A stretch of 14,786 bases of DNA from Lachnospiraceae bacterium (GCA_016297945.1 JAEDFR010000057.1:1-14786); one strand, 5' to 3'. Shown: positions 1-6,689, counted from the first letter of the stretch. The notes: generated by a model from the letters alone, not told the origin. Made by a program: numbers and translations.

Positions 1-1
1 A

Positions 2-1009
2 AACAAGTGGGGAATTTTCTCCGACATTTTTGGGACTTTTTTATTGACAATCACACAAAAGAAAATCAATAATTTTGGAGCCGTTGAAAAGGTTTATGTG
101 GAAGGCACTCATGAGAAACTTGTATCACCTGAAGATTTTGATCGGGCTCAGGAGTTAAGAGCAAAACATCGAATCGGAAAGCGTGATAAGAATGGCAGAT
201 CTGTTGATCAGTCACCATGCAAGCATATCTGGGGTAACAAACTTGTTTGTACCTGTGGTCATGCTATGAATAGAAGAATCGCTCACAAGGCAAAAGATGG
301 AAATCTTTCGTATATCTATCAGTGCTATGGACAGTTAAGAACAGGCACACCTGAAAGCAGACGGAAGAAAGGCCTTGAGGTTGATGGAATCTGTGACAAC
401 TCATCGTTTATGGAATGGAAGTTGGAAGTTCAGGCTGATTTCATTTTTAAAAAGCTTTTAAACAATAAGGAAGCTATTTACCGTGAAGCAATGTCGATGT
501 TGAGTGATGTGGCTGAGGTTAAGGCTCCTGAAAGAAATGATAAGGAAAAGCTTGAACGAAATATGAAGCAACTGGATAAGCTACATAAGCAAATGGCTAA
601 TCTTGTTGATATGTGTGCTGACGGAGATATTTCCAGAGAAGTCTTTCGCAGTAAGAAAAAGAAACTTGAAGATCAGATTTCAAACATTGAAAAAATTAAT
701 AGTGAGTGTAGACAGCAGATTTTAGAATTGGAAGATAATGAAGCAAAGGATAGACGCATTGAAAGTCTTTCTGAGTTCATTAAGATGACTGCTTATGATG
801 CCAGGGCGAAGATTCCTGAGACAGTGATTGATAACTTTGTAGATCGTGTGGTATTTGATCACGGAGATTTCATCTGGTATCTGAATCCAACCTTTGGAAA
901 TGAAGTATACAGTCAATCCACTTCCGATTGGAAAAAAAAACAACTGTCGACCGCTTCAAGTGATACAAAAGATACGTCATATGCCTGCTCCAGCGCAGGC
1001 AGCTATTAG
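2..1009 (+). CDS. Large serine recombinase, 3' part (5' end outside the window)
   Basis: C-terminal part of a site-specific recombinase that would integrate or excise a mobile element. The frame is open to the left edge, so the catalytic resolvase domain lies outside the window; TTG at 44 is only an internal codon. Counting from that codon, a conserved 'THE...VSPEDFDRAQ' recombinase-domain stretch lies at about 22-36. A zinc beta-ribbon with Cys 59, 69, 71, 94 and 117 follows. A long charged coiled coil spans about 165-235, and an 'IPETVIDNFVDRVVFD' segment follows at about 257-273. This order is that of large serine recombinases. The frame ends in a Ser/Lys-rich tail that looks out of frame, after a run of nine A at 932-940; homologous-looking sequence resumes in another frame downstream. 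The function is clear from the domains; activity is doubtful. Confidence 0.85.
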   Translation, partial: NKWGIFSDIFGTFLLTITQKKINNFGAVEKVYVEGTHEKLVSPEDFDRAQELRAKHRIGKRDKNGRSVDQSPCKHIWGNKLVCTCGHAMNRRIAHKAKDGNLSYIYQCYGQLRTGTPESRRKKGLEVDGICDNSSFMEWKLEVQADFIFKKLLNNKEAIYREAMSMLSDVAEVKAPERNDKEKLERNMKQLDKLHKQMANLVDMCADGDISREVFRSKKKKLEDQISNIEKINSECRQQILELEDNEAKDRRIESLSEFIKMTAYDARAKIPETVIDNFVDRVVFDHGDFIWYLNPTFGNEVYSQSTSDWKKKQLSTASSDTKDTSYACSSAGSY

Positions 1010-1155
1010 CAATCAGGGGAAATAATAGACCACAATATATTCACTTCTGTGATCTGACTGTTACGAGGGAAGATGTGAAGGCTTATATGGCTGAACATCC
1101 TGAGTATACAAAGGCGAACAGATTCCAGGATATTTTGGTAAAAGTCTATATATAA
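1010..1155 (+). pseudogene. Detached, frame-shifted C-terminal tail of the serine recombinase
   Basis: Downstream of the recombinase stop the sequence keeps coding character in other frames. One frame reads PAPAQAAISNQG at about 984-1019. The next reads 'RPQYIHFCDLTVTREDV' and ends 'RFQDILVKVYI' with a TAA at 1153-1155. It has no start codon or ribosome binding site of its own, and a terminator hairpin begins about 10 nt after its stop. The simplest reading is that the recombinase once ended at 1155 and lost its frame through two single-base changes, near 960-985 and near 1017-1026. That this is the recombinase tail is inferred from position and composition; I could not align homologues. Confidence 0.6.
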
Positions 1156-1163
1156 TGAGTTTT

Positions 1164-1195
1164 GAGAGGGAAAGTGTAAAAGCTTTCCCTCTTTT
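1164..1195 (+). terminator. Intrinsic terminator after the recombinase
   Basis: A perfect stem AGAGGGAAAG / CTTTCCCTCT (1165-1174 with 1183-1192) encloses an 8-nt loop and ends in TTTT. It lies about 10 nt after the frame-shifted recombinase tail, which supports 1155 as the original gene end. Confidence 0.8.
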
Positions 1196-1202
1196 CATGT
1201 TG

Positions 1203-1239
1203 GGAATAAACCTAAAATAAAAGGTTTGTTCCTTTTTTT
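1203..1239 (+). terminator. Second intrinsic terminator in tandem
   Basis: GGAATAAACCT (1203-1213) pairs with AGGTTTGTTCC (1222-1232) with one G-U pair and an AT-rich loop, followed directly by seven T (1233-1239). It lies just after the first terminator, so the recombinase transcript is stopped twice. Confidence 0.8.
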
Positions 1240-1261
1240 ATTACCAAAAAACAAAATATCC

Positions 1262-1366
1262 ATGAAAAGGGAGGTTCGCGATGAACATTACAGCGTTAGG
1301 TGCAAGAAAATGCAATTACCCGTATCCAGCAAATGTCCGTATTGTGAAAGTTATTTGAATGTATAA
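1262..1366 (+). CDS. Tiny cysteine-motif (CPYC) ORF, possibly frame-shifted
   Basis: A 34-residue frame opens with ATG at 1262 and ends with TAA at 1364-1366. It contains 'YSVRCKK' and then 'SSKCPYCESYLNV', which looks like half of a small zinc ribbon. There is no Shine-Dalgarno sequence before 1262. A good one (AAAAGGGAGG, 1265-1273) lies inside this frame and points to an ATG at 1281 in a different frame, giving only 25 residues ending at 1358. Adding one base just after that ATG would join it to the cysteine frame as a 28-residue protein. I do not recognise the family. It may be a real small protein, a broken one from the mobile element, or chance. Confidence 0.35.
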   Translation: MKREVRDEHYSVRCKKMQLPVSSKCPYCESYLNV

Positions 1367-1378
1367 GAAGGTAGGAGC

Positions 1379-1419
1379 AAAAAAACTCAGATCACAAAAT
1401 TGTGACCTGAGTTTTTTAT
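1379..1419. terminator. Bidirectional intrinsic terminator between the element remnant and pfp
   Basis: ACTCAG-A-TCACA (1385-1396) pairs with TGTGA-C-CTGAGT (1401-1412) around an AAAT loop. There is an A-run on the left and a T-run on the right, so it can stop transcription from either strand. It serves the tiny plus-strand ORF and is placed about 45 nt past the pfp stop on the minus strand. Confidence 0.85.
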
Positions 1420-1461
1420 TTTGTCTTTTAAACTGTAAATCCAGTGACAAAAGAACCGTTC

Positions 1462-3126
1462 CTAGTTAGCCCCCTGCTCTAATGCAAGTGTTCTTGTTGT
1501 AAGATCACATACTTCAGAAGGTCCGTAATACTGGATAGCACCGGGATATGTGAATGCTGTTTCAACAGCCCATGCATCTCTGTGTGCTTCGAAGTATTTG
1601 AAAGGTGCTCCGTCAAGCTCTACTAAAGCTTTGCGGATAACGGGTTTGTCTTCACCGTTTCTTCTTTCCATGTTCATCATCTTGGTAATCGGCATACCAC
1701 CTGCAACCCATTCGTCAGCGGGTTTTGCGATGTTGGATACTTTTGAAAGATATCCGGTATAACCGTAAGAGATTAACATGAATGCATTGTAACCAAGTGA
1801 GTAGCAGTAGTCAGAATCAAAGTTAGAAGGGAATGCACATCTTCCTTCGTAACCGAAGAAGTGATGTAATGCACCGAATTTTCCTTTGTATGTGCCGGCT
1901 GCTTTTCTCTTGTCGAGTTCGTCTTTTACTAAAGCAGAGAATAATTTTTCTGATTCGATTAAGGATACCTGAACGTTACCGTGAGGATCTCTTTCTAAGA
2001 ATAACTGCTGCTGAACGAACTGAGGAAGCATAGCAAATACTGCCATAGATTCTTTTGTAAGTCCGCTTTCGATGAATGCATATTTTGCAGCCCAGTCAGG
2101 AAGAGCATTGAATTCTTCTGTTTTGCTGCCTGCAAGGAGTTCGTTGATTTCTGCAATCAGTACAGAGAATTCAGGAACGAATTCTACGATACCTTCAGGG
2201 ATGATTGCGACACCGAAGTTGTCTCCGTTAGCTGCACGTTTTTCAACAGAATCCGCAATCTGTCCGGCAATCTGAGCCAGTGACATTTTCTTTGCTTTTA
2301 CTTCTTCACCGATTAAGCAGATGTTAGGCTGTGTCTCAAGTGCACATTCCAAAGCAACATGAGAAGCACTACGTCCCATAACTTTGATGAAATGCCAATA
2401 TTTCTTAGCTGAGTTAGCATCTCTTTCAATGTTTCCGATTAATTCAGAATAGGTTTTGGTAGCTGTATCAAAACCGAAAGAAGCTTCGATGTCTTCATTC
2501 TTTAAGTCGCCGTCGATGGTCTTAGGACAACCGATAACCTGAATGCCGGTATTGTTAGCTGCCATGTACTCTGCAAGTGTAGCAGCATTGGTGTTAGAGT
2601 CGTCACCACCGATGATAACGATAGCAGTAAGACCGTTTTTCTTTGCATTTTCTGCAACGATTGCAAACTGTTCTGTAGTCTCAAGCTTTGTACGGCCGGA
2701 ACCGATGATATCAAAACCGCCGGTATTTCTGTATGCATCGATAAATGCATCATCAAATGTAACATAATCATTTTTCAAAAGTCCGTCCGGACCGCCCTTG
2801 AAACCAAGAAGCTCATTGTCTTTGTTGGTTGCTTTTAATGCATCGTAAAGACCGGTAATAACATTGTGTCCACCGGGAGCCTGTCCACCGGAAAGAATAA
2901 CACCTACAACCTGCTTTTTAGCGGGAGCTGTGTTCTGACCTTTTTCAAATGTGATTTCCTTTTTTCCGTATGTGTTGGGGAAGAGAGCTTTGATCTTATC
3001 CTGATCAGCAACACTTGCTGTTTCAGAGCCTTCCTTTACACAGATTTCTGCGATACCGTTTCTGAGCATTCCCGGAAGCTTGGGAGTGTACTCGTATCTT
3101 GCCTTTTGAAGAGGTGAAAGATTCAT
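1462..3126 (-). CDS. pfp: Diphosphate-fructose-6-phosphate 1-phosphotransferase (PPi-dependent phosphofructokinase, long form)
   Basis: Cytosolic enzyme that phosphorylates fructose 6-phosphate to fructose 1,6-bisphosphate with pyrophosphate in place of ATP, reversibly, in glycolysis and gluconeogenesis. Seen: an N-terminal 'GVILSGGQAPGGHN' phosphate loop near residue 77, 'IIGSGR', 'IIGGDDSNTNA' (the Asp after GGD is the mark of PPi enzymes), 'PKTIDGDLKN' with the catalytic Asp, 'MGRSASHVALECAL', and 'HHFFGYEGR' near the C-terminus. About 554 residues is the normal length of the long, plant-beta-like class. I chose ATG at 3126, since AGGAG lies 9 nt before it; a TTG at 3132 would be too close to that site. 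It is transcribed alone, with a terminator at 1379-1419 and dyad symmetry in its leader. Confidence 0.95.
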   Translation of the reverse strand: MNLSPLQKARYEYTPKLPGMLRNGIAEICVKEGSETASVADQDKIKALFPNTYGKKEITFEKGQNTAPAKKQVVGVILSGGQAPGGHNVITGLYDALKATNKDNELLGFKGGPDGLLKNDYVTFDDAFIDAYRNTGGFDIIGSGRTKLETTEQFAIVAENAKKNGLTAIVIIGGDDSNTNAATLAEYMAANNTGIQVIGCPKTIDGDLKNEDIEASFGFDTATKTYSELIGNIERDANSAKKYWHFIKVMGRSASHVALECALETQPNICLIGEEVKAKKMSLAQIAGQIADSVEKRAANGDNFGVAIIPEGIVEFVPEFSVLIAEINELLAGSKTEEFNALPDWAAKYAFIESGLTKESMAVFAMLPQFVQQQLFLERDPHGNVQVSLIESEKLFSALVKDELDKRKAAGTYKGKFGALHHFFGYEGRCAFPSNFDSDYCYSLGYNAFMLISYGYTGYLSKVSNIAKPADEWVAGGMPITKMMNMERRNGEDKPVIRKALVELDGAPFKYFEAHRDAWAVETAFTYPGAIQYYGPSEVCDLTTRTLALEQGAN

Positions 3127-3155
3127 TTTCAATATCTCCTTTTCCTTAAATAATG

Positions 3156-3215
3156 TGAAATTTATTTCATTACCTAAAATACTAAAACATTTTGGAAAAA
3201 TAGTAAATAGTATTT
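3156..3215 (-). promoter_or_regulatory. pfp upstream region with two inverted repeats and a weak promoter match
   Basis: Within the 100 bases upstream of pfp there is TGAAAT-TT-ATTTCA (3156-3169) and a wider dyad AAATACTA (3177-3184) / TAGTATTT (3208-3215). On the minus strand TTTACT and TAGTAT lie 17 nt apart in the same stretch, a 4/6 and 4/6 match to -35 and -10. The dyads could be operators; no known regulator motif is recognised. Confidence 0.35.
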
Positions 3216-3255
3216 CGATGATTTTTCATATCTTTCCCATATGACCGTTGTTGTT

Positions 3256-3266
3256 TGCTATAAAAT
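3256..3266 (+). promoter_or_regulatory. Possible extended -10 promoter for the PAS gene
   Basis: TTTGCTATAAAAT contains a TG-n-TATAAA extended -10 element at 3256-3264. There is no good -35 at 17 nt, which extended -10 promoters tolerate. It would give a leader of about 140 nt to the start codon I prefer for the next gene. Confidence 0.35.
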
Positions 3267-3415
3267 ATCTGTCATTATCTGCTCCGGATTTTCGTCAGGG
3301 GCTGTCATGAATTTTCAACTGGTATTTTTGGATGATAGATTGTATGATGAAAGTATCAAAGGTTAAGTGGCGAATAAGCCAGAAACATAGGAACGACAGA
3401 AAGCGAGATGGCAGC

Positions 3416-3790
3416 ATGGAAATGAACAATTATTTTAAAAGTATGGTCGAGCAGGATAAATGTGCCGTGGTTATTTGTGATTTGGAACATACCATTATTT
3501 ATATGAATCCGGCAGCTGTAAAAAATTATGAGAAATACGGTGGAGAAAGCATTTTGGGAAAAAGCCTTCTGCATTGTCACAATCCGCATTCCTGTGAAAT
3601 GATCATAAAGGTTGTTGACTGGTTTGAAAAGGATGTTAGCAACAATATCGTACATACTTTTTTTAATGAAAAGCAGAATAAGGATGTTTATATGGTTGCG
3701 TTACGGGATGATGAGAAAAATCTGATTGGCTATTATGAAAAGCATGAGTATCGCAATCGTGACATGAGTGATTTTTATGTGTTTGATTAA
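3416..3790 (+). CDS. Short PAS-domain protein
   Basis: A single PAS fold of about 124 residues and nothing else: 'CAVVICDLEHTIIYMNPAA' (PAS core strand and entry to the helices), 'GKSLLHCHNPHSCEMI', 'HTFFNEKQNKDVYMVALRD' and 'NLIGYYEKHEY' (C-terminal strands). PAS domains bind a small ligand or cofactor or another protein. With no output domain, this one probably works as a stand-alone sensor or adaptor; the ligand is unknown. The frame is open back to ATG 3332, but those 28 residues are basic, have no Shine-Dalgarno before them and do not look like PAS. I therefore prefer ATG 3416 or the ATG two codons later. Similar short PAS proteins are, to my knowledge, common in gut Clostridia. Its last 14 bases may overlap the next, broken gene. 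Confidence 0.75.
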   Translation: MEMNNYFKSMVEQDKCAVVICDLEHTIIYMNPAAVKNYEKYGGESILGKSLLHCHNPHSCEMIIKVVDWFEKDVSNNIVHTFFNEKQNKDVYMVALRDDEKNLIGYYEKHEYRNRDMSDFYVFD

Positions 3791-4110
3791 TATTTGTATT
3801 TATTGTTATCCCTACGATGATTATTTTCCCTATGGCGGAGGATTAAACGGAAACTGCGAAGGCGAACCGTTTACCTGCATGCGGGATGTCAGAAAGCATG
3901 GGCAGGATGTCATTTTGACACTGACCTGTGATCATGCCTGCCTTTTTTGAACGGAATATGTCGGATGCCTGCGAGATGAAACTGCATATTTTTGCGCCTC
4001 CGGCTACCGGTGAAAACGATCCGTCGCAGGGAGAAGACTGGATGGAAAATTATTATTACACACTACGAAAGCTGCCGGATATCCGCTTGCGTTTTGAACC
4101 GGTCATGTAA
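3777..4110 (+). pseudogene. Unrecognised cysteine-containing gene split by a frame change at a T-run
   Basis: Two adjoining frames seem to be one gene. The first (ATG 3777, or GTG 3768) runs to a TGA at 3947-3949 and contains 'CIYCYPYDDYFPYGGGL' and 'EGEPFTCMRDVRKHG', ending 'TCDHACLF'. The second continues at once with 'ERNMSDACEMKLHIFAP' and ends 'LRFEPVM' with TAA at 4108-4110. The join is at 'tgcctttttt' followed by 'gaacgg': one T fewer would make a continuous protein of about 110 residues. There is no ribosome binding site for the second half. I do not recognise the family. Possible readings are a pseudogene, a read error in the T-run, or a +1 frameshift at UUU-UGA. It overlaps the PAS gene end by 14 bases. 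Confidence 0.45.
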
Positions 4111-4168
4111 AGACCATATATATATTAGGAACAAAAATCTGAAAAGAAAATTAGAAAATGGTGTTTTA

Positions 4169-4927
4169 TCAGGAAAAGAACTGTCTTGTAAATTCTAAGA
4201 GCCGCTGTTCAAATTCCTGATAAAATTCCTGATATAATTTAGAGGAGTAGGGTGTCTGATAAAAAGCTTTTAAAAAATACAGCATAAAGGCTTTCTGTTC
4301 TTCTATAGAGTGGTTGAGTTCCTGCATTTTTACAAGAACTTCCTTTTTCAGATTGTGCCATTTTAATTGGAAAGCTTCGTACTTTTCCATGTCCGGAATT
4401 TCAAGCCAGTCACGGATTTTGACATAGGATTTCTTTTTTGACGGACATCCGAGCTCTTCATTTAAAACAAAATATGTGATTTTGTCCGGATGAAAATTTC
4501 TGCCCAAAGGATAGAGACGGCAGAGACCGGTGCGGATGGAGTGGATTGTACAACGTCCGCCCACGTTTAAAAAAGGACAAATCTCGGTATCGGAATGGGA
4601 ATGTCCCGGGCGATCATCCACAACCATTTTGATATTTGGCAGAATCAGACCGTCATGATTGCTCAACTCCAGCGGACCGTCTTCACAAGTCAGAATTTCA
4701 TAGGTAACAGGAGTGTTGTCAACAAGTCTTAAATTGGATGTCAGCATCCACATATCATAAGGGTCCAATACGATGGAATTCCCCATGTTTTCGCAACATT
4801 GATTGCAGCCTTTGCAATCGTTACAACCGATTTTTGCAGTCTGAGAACAACGGTATTCATGTAGGGATACCGTTTTGTTTTCTGTGTCTTGAAGCTCTTG
4901 ATTGAAGCTGAAATTGGAATTTTCCAT
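4169..4927 (-). CDS. YkgJ-family cysteine-cluster protein
   Basis: A 252-residue protein with the metal-binding cysteine cluster of the YkgJ family (PF03692): C35-x2-C38-x2-C41-x2-CC (44-45). A second cluster follows at C117, C126 and C136 in 'CPFLNVGGRC' and 'GLCRLYPLGR', with one more Cys at 161. The family is thought to bind zinc or an iron-sulfur cluster; no reaction is firmly established, so I give no role. The C-terminal third is charged and helical and includes a small tandem YQEF repeat, matched in DNA by a duplicated AAATTCCTGAT near 4212-4234. No clear Shine-Dalgarno precedes the ATG at 4927. It faces the SOS-box gene across about 220 bases and converges on the broken gene with no visible terminator. 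Confidence 0.85.
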   Translation of the reverse strand: MENSNFSFNQELQDTENKTVSLHEYRCSQTAKIGCNDCKGCNQCCENMGNSIVLDPYDMWMLTSNLRLVDNTPVTYEILTCEDGPLELSNHDGLILPNIKMVVDDRPGHSHSDTEICPFLNVGGRCTIHSIRTGLCRLYPLGRNFHPDKITYFVLNEELGCPSKKKSYVKIRDWLEIPDMEKYEAFQLKWHNLKKEVLVKMQELNHSIEEQKAFMLYFLKAFYQTPYSSKLYQEFYQEFEQRLLEFTRQFFS

Positions 4928-5094
4928 GGTTTGGGATGCTCACTTTCGTAAATTTTTTGTTGCCATGATACCGGCGGATTGCTATGCACTTTGTGCTCTC
5001 ATAATCCTAAAGTCATACTCTTCTATACAAGTATAAAAAGTCTGACCTTTGGATTCTTGGTATCATTTTATCAAAAGATAGTAAAAATTACCAC

Positions 5095-5123
5095 TTGAAA
5101 AAATCGAACACATGTTCTAATAT
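5095..5123 (+). promoter_or_regulatory. Promoter with a LexA (SOS) box in its spacer
   Basis: TTGAAA (5095-5100) and TAATAT (5118-5123) are separated by exactly 17 nt. The spacer and first -10 base contain CGAACACATGTTCT (5105-5118), with arms GAACA/TGTTC. This fits the Gram-positive LexA (DinR) operator CGAAC-N4-GTTC and misses only at the last base. Bound LexA would cover the spacer and block RNA polymerase, so the gene downstream is expected to be damage-inducible. Confidence 0.75.
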
Positions 5124-5149
5124 GGAATATACGAAAGGAATGTGTGTGT

Positions 5150-5467
5150 ATGAGTGCATTGAATATTTCAGACAAAAGTATTGATGTCATCTGTCAGAAT
5201 TGCAGAGACGGTTCTATTATTCCACTCAAACTGAGGATCACGGATGAAGATGGGGAGATACAGCAATACCAGATTAAAGGGTATCGGGATATAACCGGAC
5301 GACACAGTTATCATCTGCCCAATGGCATGACGGTCACTACGAATCAGGAAATCAAGGTTTTTGAGTGTAGAATCGAGTGCTTTCACAGACAGCGCGTGAT
5401 TTCCATCTTTTACAATCCCAAGACCCTGATCTGGTCATTATGTCCTACACAAGATGGAAGAGGGTGA
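5150..5467 (+). CDS. Small unrecognised protein under a LexA box
   Basis: A 105-residue cytosolic protein without signal peptide or membrane segment. It reads 'SIDVICQNCRDGSIIPLKL', 'YQIKGYRDITGRHSYHLP' and 'IKVFECRIECFHRQRVISI': beta-rich, with four Cys spread out but no clear metal cluster. I start it at ATG 5150, with AAAGGA about 10 nt upstream; GTG 5144 would be too close to that site. I recall similar short proteins beside Y-family DNA polymerase genes in Lachnospiraceae, but no polymerase gene is here and I cannot verify that link. The LexA box in its promoter is the only evidence about its role, pointing to the DNA-damage response. Its last 23 bases overlap the end of the converging acyltransferase gene, and the final residues 'CPTQDGRG' may be a recent extension. 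Confidence 0.75.
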   Translation: MSALNISDKSIDVICQNCRDGSIIPLKLRITDEDGEIQQYQIKGYRDITGRHSYHLPNGMTVTTNQEIKVFECRIECFHRQRVISIFYNPKTLIWSLCPTQDGRG

Positions 5468-6365
5468 GAAACAGTTCGATGACCGGCATTTGAAAAAGAT
5501 AGACCGGATATGTAATTTTTCCTAACAGACCAAATACGGATTTGATTTTTTCATTTAATACAGGTGCTTCTGCTTTCATCAGAATAAAAAGACAGACTGC
5601 ATAAAGACTGATAATGAAAAAATCCCATTTTGAACGATGACCAAACTGGCTGTAAATACAAATACAAAGTAGGATGATGTTGGGCACCGGAAACAAAAGC
5701 TTCGACATATGAGAAGGGAAGTCTTTTATTGCCTGGCACAGAAAATATATAAAAATTCCCAGCCCTAATCCGGCAATTCCTCGGAGTACTCCATAATAAG
5801 AGGCGATAACATCGATTTTCCCAATCAGGATAAAATAATAGCGGTAAATCAAAAAACTAATAGTGGGAGCCAGAATAAAACCTCCGATTTTACCTGTTAT
5901 GGTCAACAGGATGATAAAGAATATACCACCCCAGAAGATAGCAGGCACATACCAGTCGGTTGAAATCAGAACTGTATTTCCAATCGGTGTCCATTGCAAC
6001 AAAATAAATTCGGCAAAACAACTTTTTGCTAAGGTAAGGATATCTCCAAAACGGTAGTTGTTTATAATACTGCGCATAAAAAGCATAAAAAAAAGAGCAA
6101 CCAGATAGAGGGGGTAGAGTCGTTTTAGACGGGAACAGATATAGGTTCCGATTGCTTTAATGCGGTTAGGAATAGTTTTATTTGCTATCTGTTTTGAATA
6201 AAAACTGCCAATAAAATATCCGGAGACCAAAAAGAAAAATTCAACACCGAGGTAACCGGCATTAAAAAGTTCTATTTTAATCGCATCTGAAAAATGGAGT
6301 CCCAGCACCATGATACAGAAGATAAAGCGCCAAAGTTCCAAAATGTCGTTTCGTTTCGTTAGCAT
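5445..6365 (-). CDS. Membrane acyltransferase, acyltransferase-3 (OafA/YrhL-like) family
   Basis: A 306-residue polytopic membrane protein with about ten hydrophobic segments. Family marks of acyltransferase 3 (PF01757) are visible: the N-terminal 'ILELWRFIFCIMVLGLHF' with the conserved His, 'GYLGVEFFFLVSGYFIG', and the basic cytoplasmic 'RLKRLYPLY'. Such enzymes move acetyl or similar groups onto cell-surface sugars; the substrate here is unknown. It is at the short end for the family (often 330-380) but looks complete. ATG 6365 is preceded by GAGG at a good distance. It is a single-gene unit with its own strong promoter at 6419-6447. No neighbouring polysaccharide gene hints at the target. 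Confidence 0.88.
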   Translation of the reverse strand: MLTKRNDILELWRFIFCIMVLGLHFSDAIKIELFNAGYLGVEFFFLVSGYFIGSFYSKQIANKTIPNRIKAIGTYICSRLKRLYPLYLVALFFMLFMRSIINNYRFGDILTLAKSCFAEFILLQWTPIGNTVLISTDWYVPAIFWGGIFFIILLTITGKIGGFILAPTISFLIYRYYFILIGKIDVIASYYGVLRGIAGLGLGIFIYFLCQAIKDFPSHMSKLLFPVPNIILLCICIYSQFGHRSKWDFFIISLYAVCLFILMKAEAPVLNEKIKSVFGLLGKITYPVYLFQMPVIELFLTLFHLV

Positions 6366-6418
6366 ATTAAAACCTCATAAGATTAAGATCTGATTCGTCG
6401 TTTTGATGATTTAAAATC

Positions 6419-6447
6419 AGTATATTCATAATTGGAGAAGGAGTCAA
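6419..6447 (-). promoter_or_regulatory. Strong sigma-A-type promoter for the acyltransferase
   Basis: On the minus strand TTGACT (6442-6447) and TATACT (6419-6424) are exactly 17 nt apart, each 5/6 to consensus. The transcript would start near 6412, about 45 nt before the start codon. Confidence 0.8.
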
Positions 6448-6461
6448 TTTACCTTATTTGC

Positions 6462-6486
6462 TTCTCATATTTAATGAATATGAGAA
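6462..6486. repeat. 25-bp inverted repeat upstream of the acyltransferase promoter
   Basis: TTCTCATATT (6462-6471) and AATATGAGAA (6477-6486) form a perfect 10-bp dyad around TAATG. No T-run follows on either strand, so it is unlikely to be a terminator. It lies 15 nt upstream of the acyltransferase -35 and about 120 nt upstream of the -35 of the plus-strand gene, which fits a regulator-binding site. The rest of the gap from 6487 to 6605 shows nothing else I can name. Confidence 0.5.
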
Positions 6487-6605
6487 ATGGAATTCAGAAA
6501 TACGAAATATGTAGGAAAATAGGCTGGAAAGAGGAGAAAATGAGAATTGCTTGAGAATTATTTACAAGCAGACTCTATTTTTTGAAAAATTTGTCGATAT
6601 ATTTA

Positions 6606-6634
6606 TTGCAAAGATAAATTCGGTATTTTATAAT
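6606..6634 (+). promoter_or_regulatory. Sigma-A-type promoter for the small gene at 6690
   Basis: TTGCAA (6606-6611) and a consensus TATAAT (6629-6634) are separated by 17 nt. Transcription would start near 6641, giving a leader of about 50 nt. Confidence 0.8.
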
Positions 6635-6689
6635 AGACATAACATCTGTATTATGTAAATCATTTGATAAGCGGAAGGTGGTGAGTATC

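Noticed and set aside
40..66. An alternative frame reading IDNHTKE just before the recombinase segment INNFGAVEKV
   Set aside because: It would need two compensating shifts within 30 bases, and the used frame has no stop. This is not enough to call another lesion.
1550..3117. Several plus-strand open frames lying antisense to pfp, and similar frames antisense to other genes
   Set aside because: They mirror strongly conserved coding sequence on the other strand and lack ribosome binding sites and recognisable domains.
3332..3415. Upstream extension of the PAS protein
   Set aside because: No ribosome binding site, basic residues of low coding quality, and no PAS character; kept only as an alternative start.
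5024..5035. Palindrome TATACAAGTATA between the YkgJ-type gene and the SOS-box gene
   Set aside because: Short and AT-rich, easily due to chance, and not clearly placed relative to a promoter on either strand.
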